A DNA stretch of 64,000 bases. It comes from Ruminococcus sp. GTDB lineage: Bacteria; Bacillota_A; Clostridia; Oscillospirales; Ruminococcaceae. The notes under the pieces are model-generated. The model was not told the origin of the DNA. It did not search any database and worked only from the letters and a program-made list of their open reading frames with translations. Positions 10,044 to 18,173 of the stretch are shown here, one piece after another. A program made the translations under genes and the position numbers. The stretch spans positions 62,001 through 126,000 of the forward strand of contig JAFXRZ010000003.1 in assembly GCA_017536105.1 (NCBI GenBank), read 5' to 3'. Positions within the stretch are counted from its first letter, which is position 1; every line of letters starts with the position of its first letter.

Positions 10044-12362
10044 TCAAATGCCGTCCTTTCGGAGAGAAATGCGGAAAACAGCAGCGGAGATGTCGTCTCT
10101 CGGAGGGTTTGACGCTCCGTTTTTTCGCTTGGAAGTTTTGTATTCATTCAGCGCAGCCATACCCACGGCACGGGCTGCTTCCTTTGCCGGAAGGACGCTG
10201 CCCGACACAAGCTCCGAGAGCTTCTGCACCGCCGTGAAGCCCACACCGTCCGAGGTCATGATGATGCAGTCGCCGTCGAAGAGCTTGCAGGAATAGGAGG
10301 TGCAGTCGGTGCCGTTGAGAATTCCCACGGGAAAAGAACGGTCGCCGAACTCTCTGAACACTCCGTCCCGGAGAAGATAGGTGGGTGCCGCTCCTGCTTT
10401 GAAAAGCTCTGCGCTGCCGGTGAAGGGATCAATGGTCAGGATATCCACCGCCGCAAAGGACTCGTCGGCGTTTTTTGTGAGCAGGGCAGAATTCACCAGC
10501 CTAAGCGCAGCTTTCACAGACACTCCCGAGCCCAGGAGCCTGCCGGCAAGATCGGCGGCAAAGGCTGCATCGAGACGGGCTCTCGGGCCTGTCCCCATGC
10601 CGTCGGCAAGGATGGCGCAGCTGCTGCCGGAAGGCAGCTCCAGCAGGCTCACCACATCGCCGGATACAGGAGAAGCCGAGCCGGCTGCCGTAAACACGCC
10701 GCTTTCCACCGAGTAAGCCGAACGCTCGTGGAAAACCAGCATAGTTACACCGCCGGTCTTTTTCACCGCAGGAAGCTCGAAGTCAATATCTGCGATGTCC
10801 GAGACCATAATCGCAGCAGCGGCAAGATCGGTATTGAAGCTGCCCCGGACATAGACCTCCGCTCTGCGGAAGCCGTTCCTGTCCAGATAGACGCAGGCCT
10901 TCGGGGAATGATATCCGAGGGATGCAAAGCGGTCGGAGATACGGGAAGAGAGCACGGGATCCACTCCCCTGACAGCTCCGACCCGACAGGATAGATCCCC
11001 CAGGACTTCCTCCATAGAGACCAGCTGTTCGCAGAGCAAAGCACGCAGCTGCGAGGAACGGAGCCTTTCGGCACGGTATTCCGCAAGGTATGCCGCCGAG
11101 TAGTTGAAGCTGTCGGCAAGGAGCTCCGGCTTTGTGCAGTCGGGGAAAGCCTTTGCTGCTTCGACGGAGGTTATCTCCCCGAAATGCAGCACGGTCTCGG
11201 CAAGGGATAAGAGCCTTTCCCGGTGCTTCATTTCACCGCCGCAGCATCCGTTTTTCGGGCACGAGGAGCAGAGCCCGTCCCAGGCGGAATCGGCAGGAGA
11301 AGGCGGTGTGGACTTGTTTTCCAGAGCAGAGTTGACGAGGACGATCTGCCTGCGGATGTCGGCAAGGGTGCCGGAGACGAATTCGAGCCTTGAAGCCGTG
11401 ATGCTGCTGAGGGCTGAATAGACGCTCCTGCTGCCGAAAACAAGGGCTGTGAACCTCCTTGCATACCGTTCGGGGACAAGAACGAAAAGCATCGCTCCGG
11501 CTGCGGCATCGGCAAACATAAAGAACGTATCAGAACCTGCGCCTGTGGAAACGAGCCCTGCGGCACAGGTGATGATGAACGAGAGGGAGACAGCGAGAGT
11601 CCCCAGCTGGGAGAAAGAGCCGCAGATAAGCCCTGCCGCCGAAAGAAGCAGGGTGCTTGCGGCAAGCTCGGGTGCTCCCACAAGCATGGCACAGGTGGCA
11701 AGAGCTCCGAAGCAAGCGCCGCCGACGGGACCACGTTTTTTCGCCGCAAGGAGTAGGAAAGCACAGGAGAGCAGCCTGCCGAGGTCGAGGAAGCCGATGA
11801 CAGCTCCGGAAAGAGCTGAGATAACGGATATGTAGATGACGGCGAGGTGGAGAAGCTCTGCACCCGAAGCCTGGAAAGCGCCTGTCCGGGCGTATCTCGC
11901 CGAAAGAGAGCAGAAGGAGAATACGAAGCAGCCAAGTATCGCCGAGGCTGCGATGCCGGCGGCTGTGTCATAGAACGGCAAGGCAAGAGCCGAGGAACAG
12001 ACAACCGACAGCGTCCCCGGGATAAGCGCCGAGACAGCCGCAAGCATCAGGGGCTCGAGGGTAAGCGGCGAACGGTGGCTGATATGCTTTAGAAACCAGC
12101 GGAAGAAGGAGAGCAGGAGTATGGACGACAGGGGGACTATCCCCTTCGAGAGAGCTCCTGCCGCAAGGTAGAACAGCGCCGACGAGAGAAATACCGGCAG
12201 CGCACACTCCGGGAAAATAACTGCGAGACCGGCGTTTAAATATGACGGTCTGCCTGCAGCGCTGCCTGCCGAGGCAGCAAAAGCCGTCAAGGAAACAGCC
12301 GATATGCAGAGGGCTGTCCTATGCCGTGCCAAAGTGCCTGTAAAGTTGAACTGCTTGAACAT
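10044..12362 (-). CDS. spoIIE: SpoIIE-like membrane PP2C phosphatase
   Basis: In spore formers SpoIIE dephosphorylates SpoIIAA in the forespore and so releases sigma-F. This 772-residue protein has the family layout: about ten hydrophobic segments in the first 320 residues, a linker with a Cys-rich patch (CSSCPKNGCCGG near 370), and a C-terminal PP2C-type domain with ILADGMGTGPRARLDAA and IIMTSDGVGFT, where the metal-binding aspartates are present. The ATG at 12362 is preferred; a GTG at 12371 is only 2 nt from its ribosome site. No other sporulation gene is in the window, so a role in sporulation is inferred from the family. Confidence 0.88.
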   Translation of the reverse strand: MFKQFNFTGTLARHRTALCISAVSLTAFAASAGSAAGRPSYLNAGLAVIFPECALPVFLSSALFYLAAGALSKGIVPLSSILLLSFFRWFLKHISHRSPLTLEPLMLAAVSALIPGTLSVVCSSALALPFYDTAAGIAASAILGCFVFSFCSLSARYARTGAFQASGAELLHLAVIYISVISALSGAVIGFLDLGRLLSCAFLLLAAKKRGPVGGACFGALATCAMLVGAPELAASTLLLSAAGLICGSFSQLGTLAVSLSFIITCAAGLVSTGAGSDTFFMFADAAAGAMLFVLVPERYARRFTALVFGSRSVYSALSSITASRLEFVSGTLADIRRQIVLVNSALENKSTPPSPADSAWDGLCSSCPKNGCCGGEMKHRERLLSLAETVLHFGEITSVEAAKAFPDCTKPELLADSFNYSAAYLAEYRAERLRSSQLRALLCEQLVSMEEVLGDLSCRVGAVRGVDPVLSSRISDRFASLGYHSPKACVYLDRNGFRRAEVYVRGSFNTDLAAAAIMVSDIADIDFELPAVKKTGGVTMLVFHERSAYSVESGVFTAAGSASPVSGDVVSLLELPSGSSCAILADGMGTGPRARLDAAFAADLAGRLLGSGVSVKAALRLVNSALLTKNADESFAAVDILTIDPFTGSAELFKAGAAPTYLLRDGVFREFGDRSFPVGILNGTDCTSYSCKLFDGDCIIMTSDGVGFTAVQKLSELVSGSVLPAKEAARAVGMAALNEYKTSKRKNGASNPPRDDISAAVFRISLRKDGI

Positions 12363-12495
12363 TTTTATCACATTCCTTTCGGATCATCAGATGATACCAA
12401 AAGAAATATTACCATACAATGCGTGTGTAAAATGCCGAAAAACAGCGGTTTCAAAATATTATGGCGACAAACTTCGACACAAAGCCCCACAAAGC

Positions 12496-12534
12496 AAAAA
12501 GAGCGCGACAAGCTGTTCAACTTGTCACACTCTT
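12496..12534 (-). terminator. Terminator overlapping the end of rsmA
   Basis: On the minus strand AGAGTGTGACAAG pairs imperfectly with CTTGTCGCGCTCT and is followed by five T. It contains the rsmA stop codon. Confidence 0.65.
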
Positions 12535-13385
12535 GTTTTTAACTCATTGGAAAGATCGACGAATCGCTGCATGGAAAGCTGCTCCGGACGGATGTTCTGA
12601 GGAAGCCCTGCCGCCTCAACGGCAGCGGAGGTTATTTCCTTGGAAATACCCAGCCCCGAGGAAACGGAATTGACCAGAGTCTTCCGCCTCTGGGAAAAGG
12701 CAGCTCTGACTGTCTTGAAGAAGAACTTCTCGTCGGAGACGCCTTCGGGGGTGTTCCCGCGGATATTCAGCCGGATAACGCTGCTGTCCACGTTTGGCTG
12801 GGGCATGAAGCTGCCCCTCGAGACGTTGAAAAGCAGCTCCGGCTCGGAGAAATAGTTCACGGCGACAGTCACTGCTCCGGCTTCCCTTGTGCCGGGCTTT
12901 GCGCATAGTCTTTGGGCTGCTTCGCGCTGGACCATGACCGTCACCGACCGCAGTCTCAGCCGGGATTCCATCAGCATCATGATTATGGGCGAAGTTATAT
13001 AATAGGGCAGATTTGCGCAGACTATAACGTCCAGCCCCGGAAATTCGCGTTCTATGAGCTCTGCCAGGTCCACGTTCATCACGTCGTCGTTTATGATCTT
13101 TATGTTGTCAAAGTCCGAAAGGGTCTCGTCCAGGACGGGCATCAGCCGCTTGTCGATCTCGATGGCCACCACCTTTTCGGCACGGGACGCAAGCTCCCTC
13201 GTGAGCACGCCGATGCCCGTTCCGATCTCGATAGCCCCGACACCGGGACCTGCTCCGCCCATCTCGGCTATCCGGGGACAGACTGTTGGGTTCACAAGAA
13301 AATTCTGTCCGAGACCCTTTGAAAAGCTGAAGCCGTGGCGTTCGAGGATGCTCTTTATAACGCCGATATTTGAAAGCTCAGGCAT
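12525..13385 (-). CDS. rsmA: 16S rRNA dimethyladenosine transferase (KsgA)
   Basis: Dimethylates two adjacent adenosines near the 3' end of 16S rRNA during small-subunit assembly. 286 residues. The N-terminus has LGQNFLVNP, the SAM-binding motif AIEIGTGIGVLTREL at about 50, and the catalytic NLPYYITSP at about 125; the C-terminal helical domain has FSQRRKTLVNSV. It has its own consensus promoter 31 bp upstream and a terminator at its stop, so it appears to be transcribed alone, downstream of nothing but in the same direction as spoIIE. Confidence 0.97.
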   Translation of the reverse strand: MPELSNIGVIKSILERHGFSFSKGLGQNFLVNPTVCPRIAEMGGAGPGVGAIEIGTGIGVLTRELASRAEKVVAIEIDKRLMPVLDETLSDFDNIKIINDDVMNVDLAELIEREFPGLDVIVCANLPYYITSPIIMMLMESRLRLRSVTVMVQREAAQRLCAKPGTREAGAVTVAVNYFSEPELLFNVSRGSFMPQPNVDSSVIRLNIRGNTPEGVSDEKFFFKTVRAAFSQRRKTLVNSVSSGLGISKEITSAAVEAAGLPQNIRPEQLSMQRFVDLSNELKTRV

Positions 13386-13415
13386 GGTATGCTCCTTTCG
13401 TGTTTTGTCAGTTTT

Positions 13416-13444
13416 ATTATATCATCGGCGAAAGGCTTTGTCAA
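13416..13444 (-). promoter_or_regulatory. Consensus promoter of rsmA
   Basis: Perfect TTGACA and TATAAT boxes with a 17-bp spacer on the minus strand, directly upstream of the rsmA ribosome site. Confidence 0.85.
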
Positions 13445-13513
13445 ATCTGAATATCTGCGGCTCTTCGGGGAAGAATAATCCCGCAGGGAACTTCACCGAA
13501 AGGAGGCTTTTCA

Positions 13514-13762
13514 ATGTCGCTTTACAACTATTCTCAGGGCACCGATCTTCCGCCGGGACTCGGGGCTGCTCTCTCGGGAAACGCCGAAGCTGCGTCCTTT
13601 TTCACGTCTTTGTCATCGGAACAGCAGCAGGCTGTCATCACGAATTCGGGGCAGCTGCGCTCTAAGGCTGACCTTGACGAATTCATCAAGCAGTCGGACA
13701 ACGCCATGTTCTCGGATATATGCTGCTCGGAGTTTTCGGACATCGGCAGAAAGCCCCTTTAA
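13514..13762 (+). CDS. Small hypothetical protein (82 aa)
   Basis: I do not recognise a function. A strong ribosome site (AAAGGAGG) precedes the ATG by 9 nt, and a terminator follows the stop, so it is very likely expressed. The protein is polar, without signal peptide or membrane segment. The middle, LSSEQQQAVITNSGQLRSK, resembles short clostridial proteins in which a helical SxEQQxxVI segment is followed by SKxxLDEFI. It reads divergently from rsmA, 128 bp away. Confidence 0.65.
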   Translation: MSLYNYSQGTDLPPGLGAALSGNAEAASFFTSLSSEQQQAVITNSGQLRSKADLDEFIKQSDNAMFSDICCSEFSDIGRKPL

Positions 13763-13785
13763 AACGGGCAGAACGCCGGTATCTC

Positions 13786-13812
13786 AGCCGCTTTTTCGGG
13801 CGGCTTTTTTTG
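13786..13812 (+). terminator. Terminator after the 82-aa gene
   Basis: AGCCGC and GCGGCT form a hairpin followed by seven T. Confidence 0.75.
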
Positions 13813-13871
13813 TTCGTCAAAATATACAATAAAGCCAAAATCCGTTAACCGAAATTTTATAATATAAAATG

Positions 13872-13900
13872 TTGAAATTTATTTTTAAATATAGTAAAAT
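13872..13900 (+). promoter_or_regulatory. Promoter of the purE leader
   Basis: TTGAAA and TAAAAT with a 17-bp spacer; transcription would start near 13907, about 185 nt before purE. Confidence 0.7.
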
Positions 13901-13906
13901 AATATG

Positions 13907-14075
13907 TAGAGAATGATGCGCAGGGAGGAAGTCCGATGGATCGCTTTGATGAAAGATCCAACGTGATCTGTAATGACGGCTTGTCGCTCAGGCCTTGCTT
14001 TTTTGCGCCTTGTTTTTCGCTTGTTTCTGCAAACAAGTAAACAGCTGCAGCTTTTTGTTGCAGTTTTTTTATTTT
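13907..14075 (+). ncRNA. Structured purE leader or small RNA, class not identified
   Basis: About 170 nt between a good promoter and purE can fold into several elements: GCAGGG (13920s) with CCTTGC, TGGATC with GATCCA, GGCTTG with CAGGCC followed by TTGCTTTTTT, CTTGTTT with AAACAAG, and finally CTGCAGC with GTTGCAG followed by seven T just before the purE ribosome site. The last hairpin is an intrinsic terminator in front of a coding gene, as expected for attenuation or for a separate small RNA. The conserved core of the purine riboswitch is not visible. A 6S-like or other RNA is possible and needs a covariance search. Confidence 0.45.
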
Positions 14076-14090
14076 GAAAGGAATGATCGA

Positions 14091-14588
14091 ATGAAAAAGG
14101 TTGCAGTCATCATGGGCTCGGACAGCGATTTTCCCGTTGTTTCCAAGGCCGTGACAGAGCTCAAGAACTACGGCGTTCCCTATGAATGCAGAGTTATGAG
14201 CGCCCACAGGACTCCTGCCGCTGCTGCCGAATTTGCGGCAAATGCTAAGGACAACGGCTTCGGCGTGATAATCTGCGCAGCAGGTATGGCGGCTCATCTT
14301 GCAGGAGTTTTCGCTGGACACACTACCCTGCCCGTTATCGGCATACCGATGAGGTCGGCTGCTCTGGACGGAATGGACGCACTGCTGGCAACCGTCATGA
14401 TGCCTCCGGGAGTTCCCGTTGCGACAGTGGGCATCGACGGTGCAAAGAACGCGGCTCTGCTTGCCGTTCAGATACTTGCTCTTTCGGACGACGGGCTCGC
14501 TCAGAAGCTCCTTGACAAAAAGCTAAAAATGGCAGAGGGCGTTGCCGCAAAGGACAAGGCTTTGCAGGAAAAGCTGGAGGCCCTCTGA
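14091..14588 (+). CDS. purE: N5-carboxyaminoimidazole ribonucleotide mutase
   Basis: Class I PurE rearranges N5-CAIR to CAIR in de novo purine synthesis. 165 residues, normal length, with [12 protein letters not shown] at the N-terminus, SAHRTP at about 41, and the signature [21 protein letters not shown] class I enzyme needs PurK, which is not in this window. The start is set by GAAAGGAA 7 nt upstream; a longer upstream extension would run through the leader hairpins and is rejected. First gene of the purine operon. Confidence 0.96.
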   Translation: MKKVAVIMGSDSDFPVVSKAVTELKNYGVPYECRVMSAHRTPAAAAEFAANAKDNGFGVIICAAGMAAHLAGVFAGHTTLPVIGIPMRSAALDGMDALLATVMMPPGVPVATVGIDGAKNAALLAVQILALSDDGLAQKLLDKKLKMAEGVAAKDKALQEKLEAL

Positions 14589-14637
14589 TCCGGCCGGGAA
14601 GATCAGTGAATAAAATAAATATAAACGAGGTATTTTG

Positions 14638-15672
14638 ATGAAAAGTTTTTCTGACAGCTACAAGGACGCAGGCGTTGACGTTACCGCCGGTTACAAGGCA
14701 GTTGAACTGATGAAGCAGCACGTTGCAAGGACAGCCAACAAAGGCGTTCTCAGCGGCATCGGCGGCTTCGGAGGTCTCTACGAGCTTGACCTCACGGGGA
14801 TCAGCAAGCCCGTGCTGGTAAGCGGAACAGACGGCGTCGGCACAAAGATCAAGATCGCTTTCATTATGGACAAGCACGACACAGTCGGCATCGACTGCGT
14901 TGCTATGTGCGTTAACGACATTATCTGCTGCGGTGCAAAGCCCCAGTTCTTCCTTGACTACATAGCCTGCGGCAAGAACGAGCCCGAGAAGATCGCAAAG
15001 ATCGTTTCCGGCGTTGCCGAGGGCTGCGTTCAGGCTGAGTGTGCCCTTATCGGCGGCGAGACTGCCGAGCATCCGGGACTTATGCCCGAGGACGAGTACG
15101 ACCTGGCAGGCTTCTCTGTGGGAGTTGTTGACAAGGAAAAGATCATCCGTCCCGAGACCCAGAAGGCAGGAGACGTTATGATCGCTATCAAGTCCAGCGG
15201 CGTTCACTCCAACGGCTTCTCTCTCGTTAGAAAAGTCTTCAACGTGAACGAGCAGAATCTTGCAAGACATTATTCCGAGCTCGGAGCTACTTTGGGCAGC
15301 GTGCTGCTCACTCCCACAAGGATATATGTCAAGGCTGTAATGGAGCTTATGAGCAAGGTGACTGTGAAGAGCGTGTCCCACATCACCGGCGGCGGCTTCT
15401 ACGAGAATATCCCGAGATCTCTGCCCGACGGTCTGACAGCAAAAATAGAGCGCAGCGCTGTTCGTGTACTGCCTATATTCGATCTTATAGCTCAGGCCGG
15501 CAAGATACCCGAGAGAGATATGTTCAACACCTTCAACATGGGTGTGGGAATGGCTGTCGTTGTGGATAAGAACGACGCAGACAAGGCTGTTGCAGCCATC
15601 AAGGCAGCAGGCGAAGAGGCTTATATCCTCGGCGAGCTCGTTGACAGCAACGAGGGCGTTATCATCTGTTGA
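14638..15672 (+). CDS. purM: Phosphoribosylformylglycinamidine cyclo-ligase (AIR synthetase)
   Basis: Closes the imidazole ring: FGAM plus ATP to AIR. 344 residues. Conserved segments are [14 protein letters not shown] near 60, the [21 protein letters not shown] loop near 140, and [14 protein letters not shown] near 183. The ATG at 14638 is used; the TTG codon just before it is not needed. It lies 49 bp after purE. Confidence 0.97.
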   Translation: MKSFSDSYKDAGVDVTAGYKAVELMKQHVARTANKGVLSGIGGFGGLYELDLTGISKPVLVSGTDGVGTKIKIAFIMDKHDTVGIDCVAMCVNDIICCGAKPQFFLDYIACGKNEPEKIAKIVSGVAEGCVQAECALIGGETAEHPGLMPEDEYDLAGFSVGVVDKEKIIRPETQKAGDVMIAIKSSGVHSNGFSLVRKVFNVNEQNLARHYSELGATLGSVLLTPTRIYVKAVMELMSKVTVKSVSHITGGGFYENIPRSLPDGLTAKIERSAVRVLPIFDLIAQAGKIPERDMFNTFNMGVGMAVVVDKNDADKAVAAIKAAGEEAYILGELVDSNEGVIIC

Positions 15673-15681
15673 TCTGAAAAA

Positions 15682-15710
15682 AAGGAGGGGACAAACCATT
15701 CACCCTCCTT
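15682..15710 (+). terminator. Hairpin between purM and purN
   Basis: AAGGAGGG pairs perfectly with CCCTCCTT over a 13-nt loop and is followed by GTTTTCT. Inside an operon this would act as a weak terminator or RNA-stability element. Confidence 0.45.
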
Positions 15711-15746
15711 GTTTTCTATGGTTTTCTGTCATAAGGAGGTCTGTTG

Positions 15747-16370
15747 ATGAAAAACATTGTCGTGCTCGTTTCCGGAGGCGGAACTAACCTCCAGGCGCTC
15801 ATCGACTCCGAGCAGAGAGGTGAGATAAAGGGCGGTAAGATAACCTGCGTCATCTCTTCAAATCCCGGAGCATACGCCCTTGAAAGAGCGAAAAAAGCAG
15901 GCATCCCGGCTGTTGTCATCCCGAGGAAGGACTACGGCGACAGCAAGGATTACAGCGAGGCTATCCTTGAAGAGCTCAACAGGCAGAAGGCCGACCTTGT
16001 GGTGCTTGCAGGCTTTATGACCATACTGGACGAATGCGTTACCAAGGCCTACGAATACAAGATAATAAACGTTCATCCGGCGCTTATCCCCAGCTTCTGC
16101 GGCGAAGGCTTCTACGGGCTGAAGGTGCATGAAAAAGCCCTTGAATACGGCGTAAAGGTCTCGGGAGCTACCATCCATTTCGTGAACGAGAAGGCGGACG
16201 CAGGGGCTATAATCCTTCAGGGGACCGTTGAAGTCAAAAACGACGACACCCCGGAAGTTCTGCAGCGCAGGATAATGGAGAACGTGGAATGGAAGCTTCT
16301 GCCGAAGGCTGTATCCCTGTTCTGCGAGGACAGGATAACGATACGCGGCGGCAAGGCTTATGTTGATTGA
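15747..16370 (+). CDS. purN: Phosphoribosylglycinamide formyltransferase
   Basis: Transfers formyl from 10-formyl-THF to GAR. 207 residues. The start has VLVSGGGTNLQALID; the catalytic NxH is in IINVHPALIPSFCGEGFYG and the catalytic aspartate is in HFVNEKADAGAI. A strong AAGGAGG lies 7 nt before the ATG at 15747. The next gene begins at the stop codon. Confidence 0.97.
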   Translation: MKNIVVLVSGGGTNLQALIDSEQRGEIKGGKITCVISSNPGAYALERAKKAGIPAVVIPRKDYGDSKDYSEAILEELNRQKADLVVLAGFMTILDECVTKAYEYKIINVHPALIPSFCGEGFYGLKVHEKALEYGVKVSGATIHFVNEKADAGAIILQGTVEVKNDDTPEVLQRRIMENVEWKLLPKAVSLFCEDRITIRGGKAYVD

Positions 16371-16371
16371 T

Positions 16372-16878
16372 ATGATAAGACTGAGACCGTACAAAAAATC
16401 GGACAGTAAAATCATCTGTGGCTGGCTGAGCGACGAGAAAAGCTTTATGAAATGGTGTGCCGGGATGTACAGCTTCCCTCTCACGGCGGAGCAGCTGGAC
16501 GAAAGATACGAAGCCTTCTGCAAAGACGAGAACGCCTGGTTCATGACAGCTCTCGATGAAAGCGGAAGAGTCTGCGGACATTTCATTTTCAGGAAAGCCG
16601 ACTGCGAAAACAACAGCATACACATGGGCTTTATAATCATCTCGCCGGAAATGCGCGGAAAGGGCTTCGGCAAGGAGATGCTGAAACAGGCGCTGAGATA
16701 CGCCTTCGACATCTTCGGGGCCGAGACGGTCACCCTGGGTGTTTTCGCAAACAACGAAAGCGCTCTCGGCTGCTACAAGGTGGCAGGGTTCGCCGAGACA
16801 GGCACGGAGAAAGCCTGCTTCGAGTTCGGCGGAGAGAAATGGGATCAGATAAATATGAAAGCTACAAAAAATAAATAA
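16372..16878 (+). CDS. GNAT family N-acetyltransferase
   Basis: 168 residues of a RimJ/RimL-like acetyltransferase, beginning IRLRPYKKSDSKIICGWL. The acetyl-CoA loop is MRGKGFGKEMLKQALRYAF, followed by LGVFANNESALGCYKVAGF. The substrate is unknown. The ATG at 16372 lies directly after the purN stop; another in-frame ATG at 16360 would overlap purN by 11 nt. Its place within the purine operon implies co-transcription, not necessarily a purine role. Confidence 0.85.
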   Translation: MIRLRPYKKSDSKIICGWLSDEKSFMKWCAGMYSFPLTAEQLDERYEAFCKDENAWFMTALDESGRVCGHFIFRKADCENNSIHMGFIIISPEMRGKGFGKEMLKQALRYAFDIFGAETVTLGVFANNESALGCYKVAGFAETGTEKACFEFGGEKWDQINMKATKNK

Positions 16879-16894
16879 ACGGAGGTAGATCAAC

Positions 16895-17614
16895 ATGAAA
16901 ACTATCGACATCTACGAGGCTCTGAGAGCAAACAGCTATCCGGGAAGAGGCATCATCATCGGAAAGAGCAAGGACGGCAAGAGCGCTGTTACCGCCTATT
17001 TCATCATGGGCAGGAGCGTCAACAGCCGCAACCGCGTATTCACCGAGACTGCGGACGGCATCAAGACCGAGGCTGCCGACCCCTCGAAGCTCTCGGATCC
17101 GCACCTCATCATATATTCTCCGGTGCGCGTGCTGGGGAACAAGACCATCGTTACCAACGGCGACCAGACCGACACGATCTACGAGCTGATGGACAAGCAG
17201 CAGACCTTTGAGCAGGCTTTGCGCACACGGGTCTATGAGGACGATGCTCCGAACTACACTCCCCGTATCTCCGGCATTATGCACATCGACGACGGCAAGT
17301 ACAACTACGCCATGAACATAATCAAGTCGGCAGACGGCGACCCCGACTGCGTTGAGCGCTTCACCTTCGCTTACAGCGATCCCCTTGCAGGCGTTGGACA
17401 TTTCATCCACACCTACATGGGCGACGGTTCTCCTCTGCCCAGCTTTGAAGGCGAGCCCGAGAAGATCGAGATACCCAACGACATCAATGAATTCACCGAC
17501 GGTCTTTGGAACGCATTGAACGAAGACAACAAGGTGAGCCTGTTCGTAAGATTCATCGACATCGCCACCGGCAAGGCAGAGACGAAGATCGTTAATAAGT
17601 TTAATAAGATATAA
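16895..17614 (+). CDS. purO: IMP cyclohydrolase, PurO type
   Basis: 239 residues resembling the archaeal-type IMP cyclohydrolase family (PF07826), which closes FAICAR to IMP. Recognisable segments are NSYPGRGIIIGKSKDGK, YFIMGRSVNSRNRVF and YTPRISGIM. It complements the AICAR transformylase at 18174, which lacks a cyclohydrolase domain, so the last two steps of IMP synthesis are carried by separate proteins here. A clear GGAGG lies 9 nt upstream of the ATG. Its TAA overlaps the start of the next gene. Confidence 0.9.
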   Translation: MKTIDIYEALRANSYPGRGIIIGKSKDGKSAVTAYFIMGRSVNSRNRVFTETADGIKTEAADPSKLSDPHLIIYSPVRVLGNKTIVTNGDQTDTIYELMDKQQTFEQALRTRVYEDDAPNYTPRISGIMHIDDGKYNYAMNIIKSADGDPDCVERFTFAYSDPLAGVGHFIHTYMGDGSPLPSFEGEPEKIEIPNDINEFTDGLWNALNEDNKVSLFVRFIDIATGKAETKIVNKFNKI

Positions 17615-17727
17615 TGGATAAGCCTCAAAGAAAACATCCGCGATTAAAGTTTTATGATTATTCTAAAAACGGATATTATTATATTACAATATGTACTCAT
17701 CAAAGGCTGCAAATTCTTTCACAGATC

Positions 17728-17752
17728 GTAGGGCGGGGGCTTGCTCCCGCCG
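17728..17752 (+). repeat. REP-like palindrome, copy 1, inside the transposase gene
   Basis: A 25-bp GC-rich sequence (GTAGGGCGGGGGCTTGCTCC...) that is itself hairpin-forming (GGCGGG/CCCGCC) and recurs exactly as the reverse complement at 17942-17966. Confidence 0.85.
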
Positions 17753-17941
17753 CCCAATATACCGATCAATCCCAATTTGACGATTATTCTCCGTGTAGCA
17801 TTGAATTATCATCATTAGGTCAAATTGCAGAAAACCAGCTAAACGATCTGCCAAAGAGATATCCGTATATTATTATCGATCGTTACGTAATTATGCCGGA
17901 TCATATACACATAATTATGATATTGCAGGATATGCCAGGCA

Positions 17942-17966
17942 CGGCGGGAGCAAGCCCCCGCCCTAC
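17942..17966 (-). repeat. REP-like palindrome, copy 2 (inverted)
   Basis: Exact reverse complement of 17728-17752, 189 bp away. The two arms could pair in the mRNA or in single-stranded DNA to enclose the middle of the transposase gene. Confidence 0.85.
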
Positions 17967-18173
17967 AAAATCGTCTGTCTCGGATATCATTTGTGCTTAT
18001 AAATCGCTTGTTACAAGAAAATGCAATGAGATAGATGATACTCCGGGAAGAAAAATATTCCAAACATCATTTTACGAGCATATTATCCGCAACGAAGAAT
18101 CATATCTTGAAATCTGCAAATACATTTATGACAATCCTATAAAAAGATATTATGACAATCAGGAGGAATAACA

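Larger units (their letters stand above)
17614..18171 (+). mobile_element. REP-associated tyrosine transposase (IS200-like, Y1 family) within the purine operon
   Basis: 185 residues of a single-strand HUH transposase. The metal-binding HUH is in VIMPDHIHIIMIL near residue 95, and the nucleophile tyrosine is expected in SFYEHIIRNEESY near 152. The ATG overlaps the purO stop (TAATG), and the AICAR transformylase starts 2 bp after its stop. The gene is clearly more AT-rich than its neighbours, a sign of transfer. Two exact 25-bp palindromic copies lie inverted within it (17728-17752 and 17942-17966) and are translated in frame as GRGLAPAA and GASPRPT. Such transposases are often domesticated and mobilise REP-like palindromes. 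Confidence 0.88.

Noticed and set aside
13920..13945. RNase P RNA, suggested by GGAGGAAGTCCG
   Set aside because: The match is short, and there is no room for the remainder of RNase P RNA or its 3' conserved region before purE.
13907..14090. Purine (guanine/adenine) riboswitch upstream of purE
   Set aside because: The conserved three-way junction core sequences are not visible; only generic hairpins are.
14005..14090. N-terminal extension of PurE
   Set aside because: The open frame continues upstream, but it would translate the leader hairpins; the ATG at 14091 has the ribosome site and matches the family start.
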